A DNA stretch of 64,000 bases, taken from the NCBI GenBank assembly GCA_024516035.1, contig CM044956.1, forward strand, positions 3,493,501 to 3,557,500. Direction: 5' to 3'. Origin of the DNA: Bactericera cockerelli (lineage: Eukaryota > Arthropoda > Insecta > Hemiptera > Triozidae). A program made the translations under genes and the position numbers. Positions 1 through 10,620 of the stretch are shown here, in pieces; position 1 is the stretch's first letter, and each line of letters opens with the position of its first letter. The notes beneath the pieces were generated by a model. That model worked only from the letters and a program-made list of their open reading frames with translations. It had not been told where the DNA came from and did no database searches.

Positions 1-188
1 TGGTAATCCAGGTACCGTAGAGATCCAGTGGTTCGCATGGCACCCAGTGCATGAATTTTACCTCATTAATTTGAGTTTTTGAGCACATAATAATATAAGA
101 CTCTGAGGGTTAGGTGGTAGAAAAAGCTTTGAGCATTAACCTCGCCTGGTGGTGACCTTCCACTAAAGAATATTACTACTTATTATTA
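1..188 (+). mobile_element. SINE A copy, cut by window start
   Basis: The element starts inside the tRNA-like head (TGGTAATCCAGGTACCGTAG) and runs through the family body: GTGCATGAATTTT, a near match to GACCACATAATAATA, AGGGTTAGGTGGTAGAAA, CTCGCCTGGTGG, and a terminal TATTA-type tail. Full-length relatives in the window show an A box (TAGTCAAGTGGTTAA) and a B box (GGTTCGAATCC). It is therefore a tRNA-derived SINE with no coding capacity. Confidence 0.85.
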
Positions 189-563
189 GAACAAAACTTT
201 CTATTGGCTGAGGTTTGTACTAAACCATTTTTTTTTTTTTTTTTTGGTCAAACAAAGCTTTAAAGACTCAGTAATGCATAATAAAATTAAATGTTCCCTC
301 AATCAGGGAATCATTATTTGTTTTGCCTTGTTCTTAAAGAAAAGTTGAATAATACCCATTAAAAATAATTATAAAAATCAGGGAATAATAAATTCAACGT
401 TTTGACAGACTCATTTCCACTTTGAACTCCTTACTTATACTATTAACCATCGCTGTAGGATAACTATAAAAATCACTCATTGGTTTGTCAAAAGTTGGGA
501 CAAAATTATCATCATACTTGGTTTATTCACAAAGCTGATTTGACAGTTACCCAAACTTTATAA
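189..563. other. AT-rich stretch, no gene seen
   Basis: It contains a T18 run near 228-245 and short unrepeated AT-rich sequence. No open frame, RNA gene or recognisable repeat was found. Confidence 0.5.
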
Positions 564-627
564 TGCTTGGGACTCGAACCAACCTGACCTCCAGGTTACA
601 AGTCAGCTACCTTATCAACTCAAGCTC
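564..627 (-). mobile_element. SINE B fragment (tRNA-like head)
   Basis: The minus strand reads as a degraded SINE B head: a B-box region equivalent to GGTTCGAGTCC, GTAACCTGGAGGTC, then the A-box side. The tail is missing. Confidence 0.6.
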
Positions 628-639
628 AAGCCAAATGTT

Positions 640-1095
640 TTTAATTAAAAACGTCTCCTATCTCTGAATTTATACGTCTATTTTGCAATCGGTAAAAGTC
701 AGAGGCTCTGTGTCCTATACAAAACTGATTACTCTGGATTTATTGGTGCTTCTGTTGGACAATCAGTAAAAGCTATCCTGACTTCCAGTGTTCAAACACG
801 CCGCTACCTCTGTCATAAACAGAGGTGATGTCAGCCACTGTCCTTGGTCTTAATAAGATCGGGCAGTCGGCCAACTACTGAGCAGTAAAGGCAAAACAAT
901 GTACCATCTAATGAAACCTTCCCCGCCGCCGGGACTCGATTACTTTTAATAATGAACATAAAATAGGCAAGTACTGTTTACCTAAGTATCGATCCCCGAC
1001 AATTATCACTATGAGCATACCGTAGGTATGTAAAGTAAATGTAATGTACCGTAGGTAGGTATCTAAGTATCGGACGCTAACAATTATCGATAAGG
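640..1095. other. No gene seen; flank of a satellite
   Basis: This is non-coding sequence. The last part (about 960-1095) has imperfect CCTAAGTATCG and GTACCGTAGGTA repeats that lead into the tandem array to the right. Confidence 0.45.
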
Positions 1096-1745
1096 TGCCC
1101 AAGAGTGTCGACAATAAATGACCAGTATTTGCCGATAACATGTTGAGTAGATCGGATCTCAGGTCGTAAGTAACATGTCCTACCGAGTGATACCGATGAG
1201 CCGACAGTTACCGACAGTATGTTCAGTACATCAAAACTCAGGTTGGTTATGTAGCAAGCTCTACCGACAGTTACCGATGAATGTCGACAGTTGCCGATGA
1301 ATGTCGACAGTTACCGATGAATGTCGACAGTTACTGAGAACATGTTCAGTATATCGGAACTCAGGTTGGTTGTGTAGGAAGCTCTACCCACAGATACCGA
1401 TAGTTACCGATGAATGTCGACAGTTACCGAGAGAACTTGTTCAGTAGATCGGACGGTTGGACCTCAGGTTGGTTATGTAGCAAACTCTACCCACAGATAC
1501 CGATGAATGCCGACAGTTATCGAGAACATCTTCAGTAGATCGGAACTCAGGTTGGTTATGTAGCATGCTCTACCGACAGATACCGATGAATACCGACAGA
1601 TACCGATGAATGCCGATAGTTACCGATAATTGCCGACAGGTACCGACAGTACATTCAGTACATCAGAGCTAGGGTCGATTATGTAGCTTGTCGTACCGAT
1701 AGATATGGATAGTTACCGAAGATAATCGACAGTTGTCGGCAAATA
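1096..1745. repeat. Two-level minisatellite (header plus variable 14-20 bp units)
   Basis: A header of about 50 bp (TTCAGTAGATCGGAACTCAG, then GTTGGTTATGTAGCAAGCTC) recurs about six times, near 1140, 1212, 1332, 1440, 1530 and 1652. Between headers lie variable numbers of short units such as TACCGATGAATGTCGACAGT. Spacing of headers varies (roughly 70-120 bp) because the number of short units varies. No coding capacity is evident. Confidence 0.85.
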
Positions 1746-1759
1746 ATGAGTCAGGCAAT

Positions 1760-2190
1760 GATGATGTGAACATTGGAAGTGCAGGACGCGTTTGCATTAT
1801 TCACTAATGGTGTGAGCAATAAGTGATTTCCATGGAAAGCAAAAGAAATAATCACATAGTTCACAGAAAACAATACTTTATAATCATGCATGTGAAGCTA
1901 AACCCAAATTAAAAAAAAAAAACATTGCTTGAATTTTTATTGCTCTATTGAAAAACAAGTACCACCTAATCAGTTGATGCGTCCATATAACCTTGAAATG
2001 ATGAGTTTGGACTTCAACAAGAAACAAACACGAACGGATTGTACGCAGACAAAAAAAGAATTTGGATGTTGGATGACAAAAATTATTTATGCACATCCAA
2101 ATCTCCATTATTTGTAAAATGTTCACACAAAGGTGGTCTTGTGATCTGATGCTCTCTTGGGTAGTTTTCATTTGGCCTGACATGTATAAT
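1760..2190. other. No gene seen
   Basis: AT-rich non-coding sequence with a short A run near 1912-1922. Open frames across it on both strands are short and look like chance. Confidence 0.4.
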
Positions 2191-2192
2191 TT

Positions 2193-2700
2193 TATACAGG
2201 GTGTCCGTAAAGTCCCACCCACCCCCAGTATCTCAATAAATGCTGAAAAAAAAAGCAAAAACCTGTATTCTTTCATTTTCAGGGGGATTGAGTTTCAGCA
2301 ACAACAACAAAAAATTTCCCACACTGCCCCAGTAAGGTTGTGCAAGGACCAACTTTAAAGTCTTAAATGGGATGGTATGTCTTATGGCATATTGTTTTAA
2401 AGGCCAAATTTTACTAATCTACGACAAACCATTCTCGAGATACAGGGTCGGCCGTCCTAGCTAATATCCCTGTTCTGATCTATAACTATAAGTTTCATAA
2501 GGATAAAATTTGTTGTTAACTTATTTCATCGAGACCTTTCGAACAAGGTATAAATCGATATGTTTTTCAGTTAAAAAATTCCCGGCTGGTCGTCCGGCTG
2601 GCTGACAAAACCGACCAGAAGCTAACAGCAACCGAATAGGTGCATTTTGCACGAGGAAGAGGACCTGAATCTTTGCACTCCTGTTCGCCAGAGATGATTG
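2193..2700 (+). mobile_element. Half copy of the P2 fold-back element
   Basis: It begins TATACAGGGTGTCCGTAAAG and follows the left arm and central loop of the palindrome at 55281-56174. Shared landmarks are GTATTCTTTCATTTTCAGGG, GGACCAACTTTAAAGTCTTA, GTCTTATGGCATATTGTTTT, TTCTCGAGATACAGGGT and GTCCGGCTGGCTGAC. The inverted right arm is absent, so this copy cannot form the long hairpin. The right boundary is approximate. Confidence 0.75.
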
Positions 2701-2823
2701 CAGGACCACACATTCACTGCACAACGAACCCCGGGCTACCAAAAGAATCCTCGCAAAGACTATGGAATTACTCCTGTAATTTTGAAACTGTGTTGAGTTT
2801 GAGTGGTAATTGAAATGCTGAAA

Positions 2824-2970
2824 ACGACCTCACTAGCTTGATCGATAAAGCGGCGAACTTGTAACCTGGAGGTCGATGGTTCAAGTGTCGGTTTCAGCGT
2901 AGTTTTAGTAAAGCGAGCTTGAGTAGTTGTGACATCACGACATTAATTGACACATATGTATATGATAGCT
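2824..2970 (+). mobile_element. SINE B copy
   Basis: tRNA-like head with A-box region CTAGCTTGATCGATAAAG, anticodon-loop-like CTTGTAACC and B box GGTTCAAGTG, followed by the family body (AGCGTAG, TTTAGTAAAGCGAG, GTAGTTGTGACATCACGA). The CTTGTAA loop resembles tRNA-Thr(TGT), but there is no acceptor-stem pairing, so it is a SINE and not a tRNA gene. Confidence 0.85.
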
Positions 2971-2974
2971 TGTT

Positions 2975-3605
2975 TTTATTGAAATTTCTGAAGAACCTCT
3001 AGGTTTAGCAAGAGACACCAGTGAAGCAAGAGCTTTGCAATCCTATGCAAATCCTAACCTAAACGAGAAGATGCAATTATAAGCAAATTAAATATTTCTG
3101 AAGAGCTGAACAGTTACAACAGCCGAGACATAAATAACGATTAAATATTAAAAATATCAATCACTGATACCTATCAACATAGAAACCATCGAGAAATTTT
3201 GTAGCTTTGAGTCTTTGACATTTAAATTGTTAGAGTGAATCATGTAACAATAATTCACAGTGAATTTCAATAATTTTAGCTGCTTCTACAAGAGTGAAAT
3301 CTGCTCTGACAAACTCATTATTCTTTGGTTAAAAAAAAAGAATTTGTATATTTGCATTTTTTCATACCAGGATTAACAGGACCACATTGGTCAATTTCAG
3401 AATTTTACACACTTACATTCACCTTTTCAAGAATCATCGTCTTGTATTTTTTTTAAGAGACTGTTTTCATAATAGAGAGTTGCCAAAAGACACAGTATAA
3501 CCATCAATAAAGCAAGATTACATATTTTTTTTCTCTTACTATTGATTCTTTTTCCTTTCTTTTCTTCATTTTTTCTTTGATGATGTTGTTAGGATACGTC
3601 AATAT
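2975..3605. other. No gene seen
   Basis: AT-rich sequence without repeats or open frames that I can support. It directly abuts the target duplication of the element at 3614. Confidence 0.4.
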
Positions 3606-3887
3606 ATCATATGGGGGATTTCACGATTCGTCTCAAACTACCTGAGGTGGCCTTTTTCACAACACGATTCGTCTCAAGAAAAACAAAACACGATTCGTCT
3701 CATAACACGATTCGTCTCAAATACTCAAAAATCGAAAATATATAATATCCCTTTCAAACTATCCCCATAAGAAAAAATTCCCTCTCGCACCAAAAAAAAA
3801 AATCCCTATAAAATGGCGATGTTCACGATGTTATTGTTTTGAACCAGTAACAGTCATCTATGTTATCAGTGTTTATTTGAGTGTTTG

Positions 3888-4212
3888 ACAGTAGGGTTAG
3901 GTAAAATACATAGAAGGCCATGCCTCGAGAATATAGTAGGGTTAGGTAAAATACATAGAAGGTCATGCCTCAAGAATATAGTATTACGGTTAGGGATAAT
4001 ACATAAAAGGCAATGCCTTAGGTTTAAAGTAGGGTTAGGTAAAATGCATAGAAGGCCATGCCTCAAGAATATAGTAGGGTTAGGTAAAATACATATTAGA
4101 AGGCCATGCCTCAAGAATATAGTAGGGTTAAGGATAATACATAGAAGGCAATGCCTTAGGTTTAAAGTAGGGTTAGGTAAAATGCATAGAAGGCCATACC
4201 TCAAGAATATAA
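3888..4212. repeat. 45-bp minisatellite with A-A-B higher order, inside the 3614 element
   Basis: Seven units start GTAGGGTTAGG or a variant. A-type units end GGCCATGCCTCAAGAATATA. B-type units end GGCAATGCCTTAGGTTTAAA and carry GGATAATACAT. The order is A A B A A B A, a three-unit superperiod of about 138 bp. A diverged single unit lies inverted at 24722-24785. Long open frames on both strands here are products of the repeat. Confidence 0.85.
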
Positions 4213-4741
4213 GAAAAAACACTGCCAATTATGGACACAATACTTCCTCGTGATTGTTTCACATTGTTTACACGTGCGAATTTTGAGTTTTTATACTAAA
4301 TTACTTGTATCTCCAAAACGGATGAACCGATTTTCTTCAAATTTGTTTTATATGATAGAAAACCGTTTTTTCTACATTCTAGATTCTACAAAAAATTCTG
4401 TATCGGCAAGTCGTGATCCTTATTTTTTTACTTTTTTGTCCAAAATTTCGGATTTTCTTAAATATCAAAGTCAAATTATAATTAATTTAGAAATGAATAT
4501 AAATAACTTAAGTAAAACAGTAATTTGCATGTTCTTACAAAATTTCATCAAAATCGGGTGTACCGTTCACGAGATATAAGCGTTTAAGTAAAAAGTTAGT
4601 GGTCAGGCGCATGGTCTCTTTCACCCAGAACCGCTAGTATGCATTCGATGAATTTAAAATGGGACCATCTACAGAATGTCTCCTAGATGTGTGCAAAATT
4701 TCATCAAAATCGGTCGAGTAGTTTCCGAGATTTGCGCGTTA

Positions 4742-4826
4742 CAAGGAATCGTTTTAACAGACCGACAGACAGACCGACAGACCGACAGACCGACAGACCG
4801 ACAGACCGACAGACCGACAGACGGAC
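4742..4826 (+). repeat. GACAGACC-type microsatellite
   Basis: ACCGACAG units follow the motif AAAATTTCATCAAAATCGG (present near 4541 and 4697) and GCGCGTTACAAGG. In many insect genomes such a motif plus an (ACAG)-type microsatellite marks the 3' end of a transposon copy. That identification is inferred. Confidence 0.7.
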
Positions 4827-5273
4827 ACAAAACCAAATTTACTCAGTAGGTTATGAAACGTCCAGAAATATGAAAAAAATTGAAATCGGAGCAAAAAAAT
4901 ATTTTTATTTACAAAAACGAACACAATACTTCCGATTTCTAATATTAGAAATTTCTCGGAAGTAAAATTCCCTCTAAGATGTTTTAAATAACATGTAATA
5001 AAATATCCCTCAATATGTACCGTATTTTACTGTCGTACTGAGACGAATCGTGTTGTTTACTTTTTCGCCAAAAAAAATGTTTTGAGACGAATCGTGTGGT
5101 CATTTTTATACCTGAAATTCCAACCTTTTTAAAAAACCCTTTTTCAGACAAATCGTGATGCGCCCATCATATGAGAATCCGTACACGTACCACAAAACTG
5201 TGAAAACCTCTAGCTACACCAAAAAAAATCTTTATTAACGTCTCTCTTTATTACTCCATCTTTATAATCAAAA

Positions 5274-5420
5274 CCGACCTCAGTAGCTCTATTGATAAGG
5301 CGGTGGACTTGTAACCTGGAGGTCGGTAGTTCTAGCTCTTAAAGAGAGTCCGAGATTTCTTAAAGAGAGTCCGAGTAGTTCTGACATAACGAAAGTGATT
5401 AACACAAATATTATGATAAC
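5274..5420 (+). mobile_element. SINE B copy with internal duplication
   Basis: Head CCGACCTCAGTAGC through GTAACCTGGAGGTCGG, ending ACGAAAGTGATTAACACAAA. The middle has a local duplication of TTAAAGAGAGTCCGAG in place of the normal body. Confidence 0.8.
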
Positions 5421-6030
5421 CTATCTTCAAGTTTTCTCTATTTTATTGTTTATTTATTTATTTTAATAAATTAATGGGGTAAACCCATGTTTATTTGATT
5501 TAATATATAGTTAAGATACATAGAAATACAGTTAAGATACATAAATATATAGTTAAGATATATATAAAAAAAAGACAGTAAAATTGTTTGATCTTATAAA
5601 TAGGTAAAGGTACATCTTATGATTATAAAAAATATTAAGTATCCAATGTCTTCCTTAATTTTTGTTTTATTTCATTGATTGAAGAAGAGGGATGTATGGA
5701 TGAATCGGAATGTGATGTATTTTGTGATTTTCTTAATAGTATTTTTGTAACCCTCTGTTTTTTTCTCCCGTTTTATTAATATTATTAATGAAAACAGAGC
5801 TGGACTCGTCAATATATACCCGTTCTACGGGGCTTTTATCATTAATCTACCCATCAGATCTTGTGTCGCATGTTGCCAGCTCGTGAAATTCGAAGGTCGC
5901 GCCACAGTGTTGCGAGATCTGCCCGCGGGCGAGACAAGGTGGTCTGGTACGCTGGGGACCCGGGTTCATTACAAACCAGATTGACACCATTCAACAGGTG
6001 ATCTTGACCGGACTATTAAGTTATATACTG
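5421..6030. other. No gene seen
   Basis: It contains ATAGTTAAGATACAT repeats (5510-5570) and an AT-rich tract. A more GC-rich patch (5860-5970) shows no frame or RNA-gene signal. Confidence 0.4.
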
Positions 6031-6032
6031 TC

Positions 6033-6063
6033 ACGGTAGCTCAATGGTCAAGGCGTCTGACTT
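6033..6063 (+). mobile_element. Fragment of a tRNA-like SINE head (family E-like)
   Basis: CGGTAGCTCAATGGTCAAGG is an A-box-like tRNA D-arm resembling the head of family E (54865-54988). No B box follows. Confidence 0.4.
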
Positions 6064-6322
6064 TTATTTACGCTACAGTTACAATATTAAAAGATAATAT
6101 ATCCTACAGATATAATATAGTCTGGCTGGGGGACTATAAACAGGGAGTAGACCAGCATTGGCTAGGTTCTCGGGGGCCCTTGTCAATTATTAGCCTCCTA
6201 GTAAAGACAGTGGTAGAAGTGCTGAGTCATTCCTCCACTGTCTGGCTACCATCGGCATCGTTCACGATGACGCCACCCTATGATGATGATCCTACAGTTC
6301 AACTATGTCGCCTGAATAGCAT

Positions 6323-6543
6323 GTGCACTAGTAGTAAAGTGGTAAACGGGCTAGTCTGGTAATCCAGGTAGCGTAGGGATCCGTTGGTTCGCACCCCAAA
6401 CAGTGCACGGATTTTTCCTCATTATTTTTGAGTTTGTGACCACATAATAATACGACTCTGAGGGTTAGGTGGTAGAAAATGCTTTGCCTCGCCTCGCCTG
6501 GTGGTTATCTTCCACACTAAAGAGTATTATTATTATTATTATT
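6323..6543 (+). mobile_element. SINE A copy, full length
   Basis: It runs from GTGCACTAGTAGTAAAGTGG through CTAGTCTGGTAATCCAGGTA, B-box region TTGGTTCGCACCCC, GACTCTGAGGGTTAGGTGG and a terminal (ATT)n tail. It lies just upstream of LINE R1 in the same orientation. Confidence 0.88.
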
Positions 6544-6779
6544 GACGGACAAAGGGAAGAGGGGCTGATCTCAGATTTTCAGCTGGGTGAAAGCCAGGAT
6601 TCAACTAGCAAATGTCAGAGTGGTGTCTTGAGTCTGAGGGAACAAGACACAAGTTCACTTCAGCTATGAGTGAGGAATTGAGGATGGTGCTGGAGTAATA
6701 CCACTCATATACGTATACATAATACATTAATGAATTTGTTAAAATTTATTTGGTCATTCGGAGAAAATTTGCTGTTCAA

Positions 6780-9700
6780 TGGGCCATAATCGAACCTGAG
6801 CAAACTAAGCATAGGCAGGTTCCATCTCAACTATTGTATAGAAGAGAGCGATAGAAAGGACACCTCATGTTTGCTAGAGAGCACACCAGGTCAAAGAAAA
6901 GACTGCACAAATGAGGGCATGTTAGTATCAGGTCAAAATATACGAGAAGGGGCGATCAACTCAGATAATTATCAAAATTTAACTGCTGCAGGTAATCAGA
7001 ATAGAAAAGTGATTTTTAGTTTGCTTTATCAGAACGTAAGAGGTCTGAACACAAAAACCAAACAATTCTTTTTGAACACCCTATCCCAAGACCATGTAGG
7101 GATTGCACTAACAGAGACTTGGTTACAGGATAATGTTCTCGACTCGGAACTTTTTATAGATTCATATCAAATCTTTAGACAAGATAGAAATTTGAATATC
7201 ACAAATAAACAAACGGGAGGTGGCATTATACTTGCATTAAAAAACAACATTAAAGCAAATTTAAAATGGGGTCATTCCACTCCACAAATAGAGTGCATTG
7301 CGGTTGAAGCACAAATTAATTTTATAACTGTTCTGATATGCCTTGTGTATTTACCTCCTCCAGTAACACCAGATACAATTGAAAACTTTTATCAGAAATT
7401 ACACGAATGGAATATAAATACTTACAATAAAAATGTATTGATCATTGGAGATATGAATCTGAAAGAGATTAATCAAGAAAATACAGAAGAAAGGGGCACA
7501 TTTTCACGCATCAGTACTTTTAACAATATTCTAAACTGTTTCAAACTTGAGTCTTGTAATCGAGTCCTCAATAATCGAGGAAGGACTTTAGATGTTGTAC
7601 TTTTCAGACATGTTAATAACGATAATGTGAAAAGAAAGCTTTGTGCAAAAGTTGACAGAGGTGAGCCATTAGTAACTGAAGATAAGCAACATCCAACACT
7701 AGAAGTGCAGTTTTCCTTAACAAAAAATATTATTAGGAAATCCGAGGAAAAAAGAAAGGGTAAGATTTCAAACACGATACTAGACAATAAAAGTAAATTC
7801 GAAAGACACAAATTCCTCTCAAAAAATTACAACTTCAATTCAGTAGATTGGGAAATATTGTCTAAAAAATTTCATGAAATAAATTGGGACGAGTTATTTA
7901 AAGTAGAAGATCCAAACACTGCCGTTGAATTGTTCTATGATAAAATATATGAATGCTTAGACACATGTGTTGAAAAACGAAAAAAAATTAAAATAATTAA
8001 TATGTGTAAAAAATATCCAAAATGGATGTCCAAAGAAACCATCAATTTATGCAAACATAAAGAAAGAGAGCGTAAAAATAATCCTAGAGCACCCACTTTA
8101 AAATCGAAGAAAAAAGAATGCAAAAGGAATATTACTAAGGATTTTAAAATCTACATTAAAGATTTACAAGATAAATTAAAGGGCAATGGAAAAAAGGAAT
8201 TCTGGAAATTTATTAAGTCTCATAGTAAAAATCTGAAACCTAAAGAATATTCTTTAGATGGTGTTACCCTTACAGACGATGAGGTGATATGTAATCATTT
8301 CGCAAATTATTTCAACTCAGTTTACTCCGAGCCTAGTACCTATAACGTGCAATCCATAACGGGGGGATGTTGTAACACGGAACTCTCGATTTTCACTATA
8401 TCTCAGAATGACATATGCAAAGCAATTAAGAACCTTCCAGAAAAATCGCCTGGTATTGATCATTTACCTCCAAAATTATTTAAAAAAAACTTAGATGCGA
8501 TCGGAAAAATACTGGTTTTTATTTTCAACCTATCCTTAACCAAGAAATGTTTCCCAGAATTATTTAAAACCACAGTAGTCACTCCCATTCCCAAAACATC
8601 ATCAAATGAAATCTCAGATACAAGACCCATATCATGCTTAACAGTAGTGTCAAAGATATTTGAGGCTTGCATATTCGATAAAATATCATGTTTCGTTTAT
8701 TCAAATATATCTGATCAACAACATGGATTTATTGAAAACAGATCGACAGTCAGTAACCTAGCCACTTTTTATGATATTACCGCGGAAGCATTAAGCCACA
8801 ATTACCTACAATGTGATGTCATTTACACAGACGTGCTTAAAGCCTTTGATCGGCTATCACATGATGTTTTATTAAAAAAACTGATTGAATTCGGATTTCA
8901 CCCAGACATTGTCGGTTTCATTGCATCATACCTGAGGGGTAGGGAACATCGTGTTAGAGTAAATGATTGTGTATCTGAGCCGTACTACCCGCGGTCATCT
9001 GTAATTCAAGGCTCGAAATTAAGTGGTTTATTTTTTGCGGTGGTAATGGATGGTATTGGGGAGGCAATTAAATTCTCAAAATATTTAATGTACTGTGATG
9101 ACTTCAAGTTATTTAAAGAAATAAAAAATAAATCTGATTGCATTGACCTGCAAAAAGACATAGACGCCGTTACTCTCTGGTTAGAAAATAATAAACTTCA
9201 ATTCAATCCAAACAAATGTGAAATAATGACCTTTACCCGTAAGAAAAATTCAATAAGACATACTTATACAATAAAAGAAAATATATTGAAACGGGTTCAT
9301 GAAAAAAAAGACCTCGGTATACTCTTTCAAGAGAACTTTAAGTTTGACAAACATATTAACAACAATATCTTAGTGGCAAACAGAAATTTAGGACTAATTC
9401 TAAGACATTCCAAGTTTTTTAATGACTATGATACAATCGTTACCTTGTATACAGCGCTTGTTAGATCCAAACTGGAATATGCCTGTACTATATGGTCGCC
9501 AACGTCCGCATTCATGAGAAAAAAAGTCGAAAGAGTACAAGCAAACTTTGTAAGAGTACTATTTTTTAAGATAAACGGATTTTATCCAGCCTACCCCAAT
9601 CCTATATCATACAAATTACTGAGGGAACAAATGTCTATTGAATCTCTCGAAAATAGGAGAAATAAATCTAAATTATTATTTGTGCACGAACTAATAAATA

Positions 9701-10065
9701 ATAAAATAAATCTTCCAAACCTCCTTCAAAAAATAAAAATCAAAGTCCCCAATTTAAGACTAAGAAATAGAAGAACTGAATCACAGAACAATGCTGATAG
9801 TGATTATTTTATCATACCAATAACAAATCAAGTCCATATGGAATCACCACTATTATCAGCCTTGAAACTTTACAATACATATTCATTACAACTTGAATTA
9901 AGTGATACAAAAGACAAATTTAAAGAACAATGCACTCTCCTATTAGAAAATTGCAACTAGTAATATACGCATAAATATATAAAAAAAATTCGTTACATAT
10001 AGATTTGTATGTAATGAAACAAGCTGTACACGTAAAGGCAGTAAACTACTGCGTGTGTACAGACT

Positions 10066-10108
<43 letters not shown>
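6780..10108 (+). mobile_element. LINE R1, non-LTR retrotransposon with poly(A) tail
   Basis: It contains a single intact EN-RT frame, a 3' UTR of about 110 bp and an A tract of about 39 bases ending at 10108. The uninterrupted frame and long A tail point to a recent insertion. The 5' boundary is not certain: no ORF1 or clear target duplication is visible, so it may be 5' truncated. R2 at 13242-16975 belongs to the same lineage. Confidence 0.85.
6919..9960 (+). CDS. LINE R1 ORF2: AP endonuclease and reverse transcriptase
   Basis: The open frame begins at 6871 with a TTG codon. The first ATG is 6919, so I start there; residue numbers below count from 6871. The protein should nick target DNA and reverse transcribe its own RNA. 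The N-terminal AP endonuclease shows YQNVRGLNTK, TETWL (81-85), GDMN (193-196) and an EDKQHP block near 270-275 in place of the usual SDH. A basic linker follows. The RT domain shows SPGID, PIPKT, RPIS, YTDVLKAFD (catalytic D654), VIQGSKLSG in place of the usual VPQGSVLGP, and YCDD (741-744). The C-terminal part has KLEYACTIWSP and the FxxxNGFYPxYPN block also seen in R2. No stop or frameshift is present. It belongs to the CR1/Jockey-type radiation; the clade is not assigned. This is the most plausible source of active LINE enzyme in the window. Confidence 0.93.
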   Translation: MLVSGQNIREGAINSDNYQNLTAAGNQNRKVIFSLLYQNVRGLNTKTKQFFLNTLSQDHVGIALTETWLQDNVLDSELFIDSYQIFRQDRNLNITNKQTGGGIILALKNNIKANLKWGHSTPQIECIAVEAQINFITVLICLVYLPPPVTPDTIENFYQKLHEWNINTYNKNVLIIGDMNLKEINQENTEERGTFSRISTFNNILNCFKLESCNRVLNNRGRTLDVVLFRHVNNDNVKRKLCAKVDRGEPLVTEDKQHPTLEVQFSLTKNIIRKSEEKRKGKISNTILDNKSKFERHKFLSKNYNFNSVDWEILSKKFHEINWDELFKVEDPNTAVELFYDKIYECLDTCVEKRKKIKIINMCKKYPKWMSKETINLCKHKERERKNNPRAPTLKSKKKECKRNITKDFKIYIKDLQDKLKGNGKKEFWKFIKSHSKNLKPKEYSLDGVTLTDDEVICNHFANYFNSVYSEPSTYNVQSITGGCCNTELSIFTISQNDICKAIKNLPEKSPGIDHLPPKLFKKNLDAIGKILVFIFNLSLTKKCFPELFKTTVVTPIPKTSSNEISDTRPISCLTVVSKIFEACIFDKISCFVYSNISDQQHGFIENRSTVSNLATFYDITAEALSHNYLQCDVIYTDVLKAFDRLSHDVLLKKLIEFGFHPDIVGFIASYLRGREHRVRVNDCVSEPYYPRSSVIQGSKLSGLFFAVVMDGIGEAIKFSKYLMYCDDFKLFKEIKNKSDCIDLQKDIDAVTLWLENNKLQFNPNKCEIMTFTRKKNSIRHTYTIKENILKRVHEKKDLGILFQENFKFDKHINNNILVANRNLGLILRHSKFFNDYDTIVTLYTALVRSKLEYACTIWSPTSAFMRKKVERVQANFVRVLFFKINGFYPAYPNPISYKLLREQMSIESLENRRNKSKLLFVHELINNKINLPNLLQKIKIKVPNLRLRNRRTESQNNADSDYFIIPITNQVHMESPLLSALKLYNTYSLQLELSDTKDKFKEQCTLLLENCN

Positions 10109-10110
<2 letters not shown>

Positions 10111-10163
10111 ATTAAGTGGGTATTTCTTCCATGCCGAGATAGACATTGATTGGGAAGAAAACG

Positions 10164-10208
10164 TCAATTTCAATTTTTTTAAAAAAAAATTAAAAAGAAA
10201 ATTGAAAT
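10164..10208. repeat. Short AT-rich inverted repeat
   Basis: CAATTTCAATTTTTT and AAAATTGAAATTG flank A/T runs and form an imperfect hairpin just after R1. It may be chance or a small fold-back remnant. Confidence 0.4.
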
Positions 10209-10569
10209 TGTTTATTTGTTAAAATTAAAACTGTACACACGTACGTATGAACATCAACATATTGAAAGACACAGCGCACACGACCTGTCGAATGACAGAG
10301 TTAAAGCGCCTAATAGAAGAAGAAAAAATAAAATAACAAAGCAAGTTCATAGCAAAAACCTATCCTTGCAGTTAACCATTACTCCTAAGCTCCTTGTGGC
10401 AAGAAAGGATAATGAAAGAACTCAATAATCCTTCCAGGCAACTAGTCAACCTAGTCATCCTCAAGAATATATATTATGGCAAGACCAAGAACCAGACGAC
10501 TTGTCGGTGTAAATTAGCTCAGGTTACCGTTCTGTCTGAGAACGAGAAAGAGAAAGATAGTTAAGAACG

Positions 10570-10578
10570 AGATAGAGA

Positions 10579-10620
<42 letters not shown>

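Larger units (their letters stand above)
3606..5173. mobile_element. DNA element with 8-bp target duplication and subterminal repeats
   Basis: The element proper is 3614-5165. It is flanked by a perfect 8-bp direct duplication ATCATATG (3606-3613 and 5166-5173). Its ends start GGGGG / GGGCG, followed by imperfect inverted repeats. The 14-mer CACGATTCGTCTCA occurs four times at the left (3622, 3663, 3689, 3706), and its reverse complement occurs three times at the right (5039, 5083, and a diverged copy near 5145). Such arrays are typical transposase-binding sites. No transposase frame is present. An 8-bp duplication fits hAT, P or Merlin elements; I cannot choose between them. Confidence 0.85.

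Noticed and set aside
3888..4212. Telomere-like TTAGGG / GTTAGG phrases
   Set aside because: They are part of a 45-bp unit, not simple (TTAGG)n arrays, so not an interstitial telomere.
3866..4253. About 120-codon frames on both strands with repeated peptides
   Set aside because: They are products of the 45-bp minisatellite; no start context, splice signal or conserved domain.
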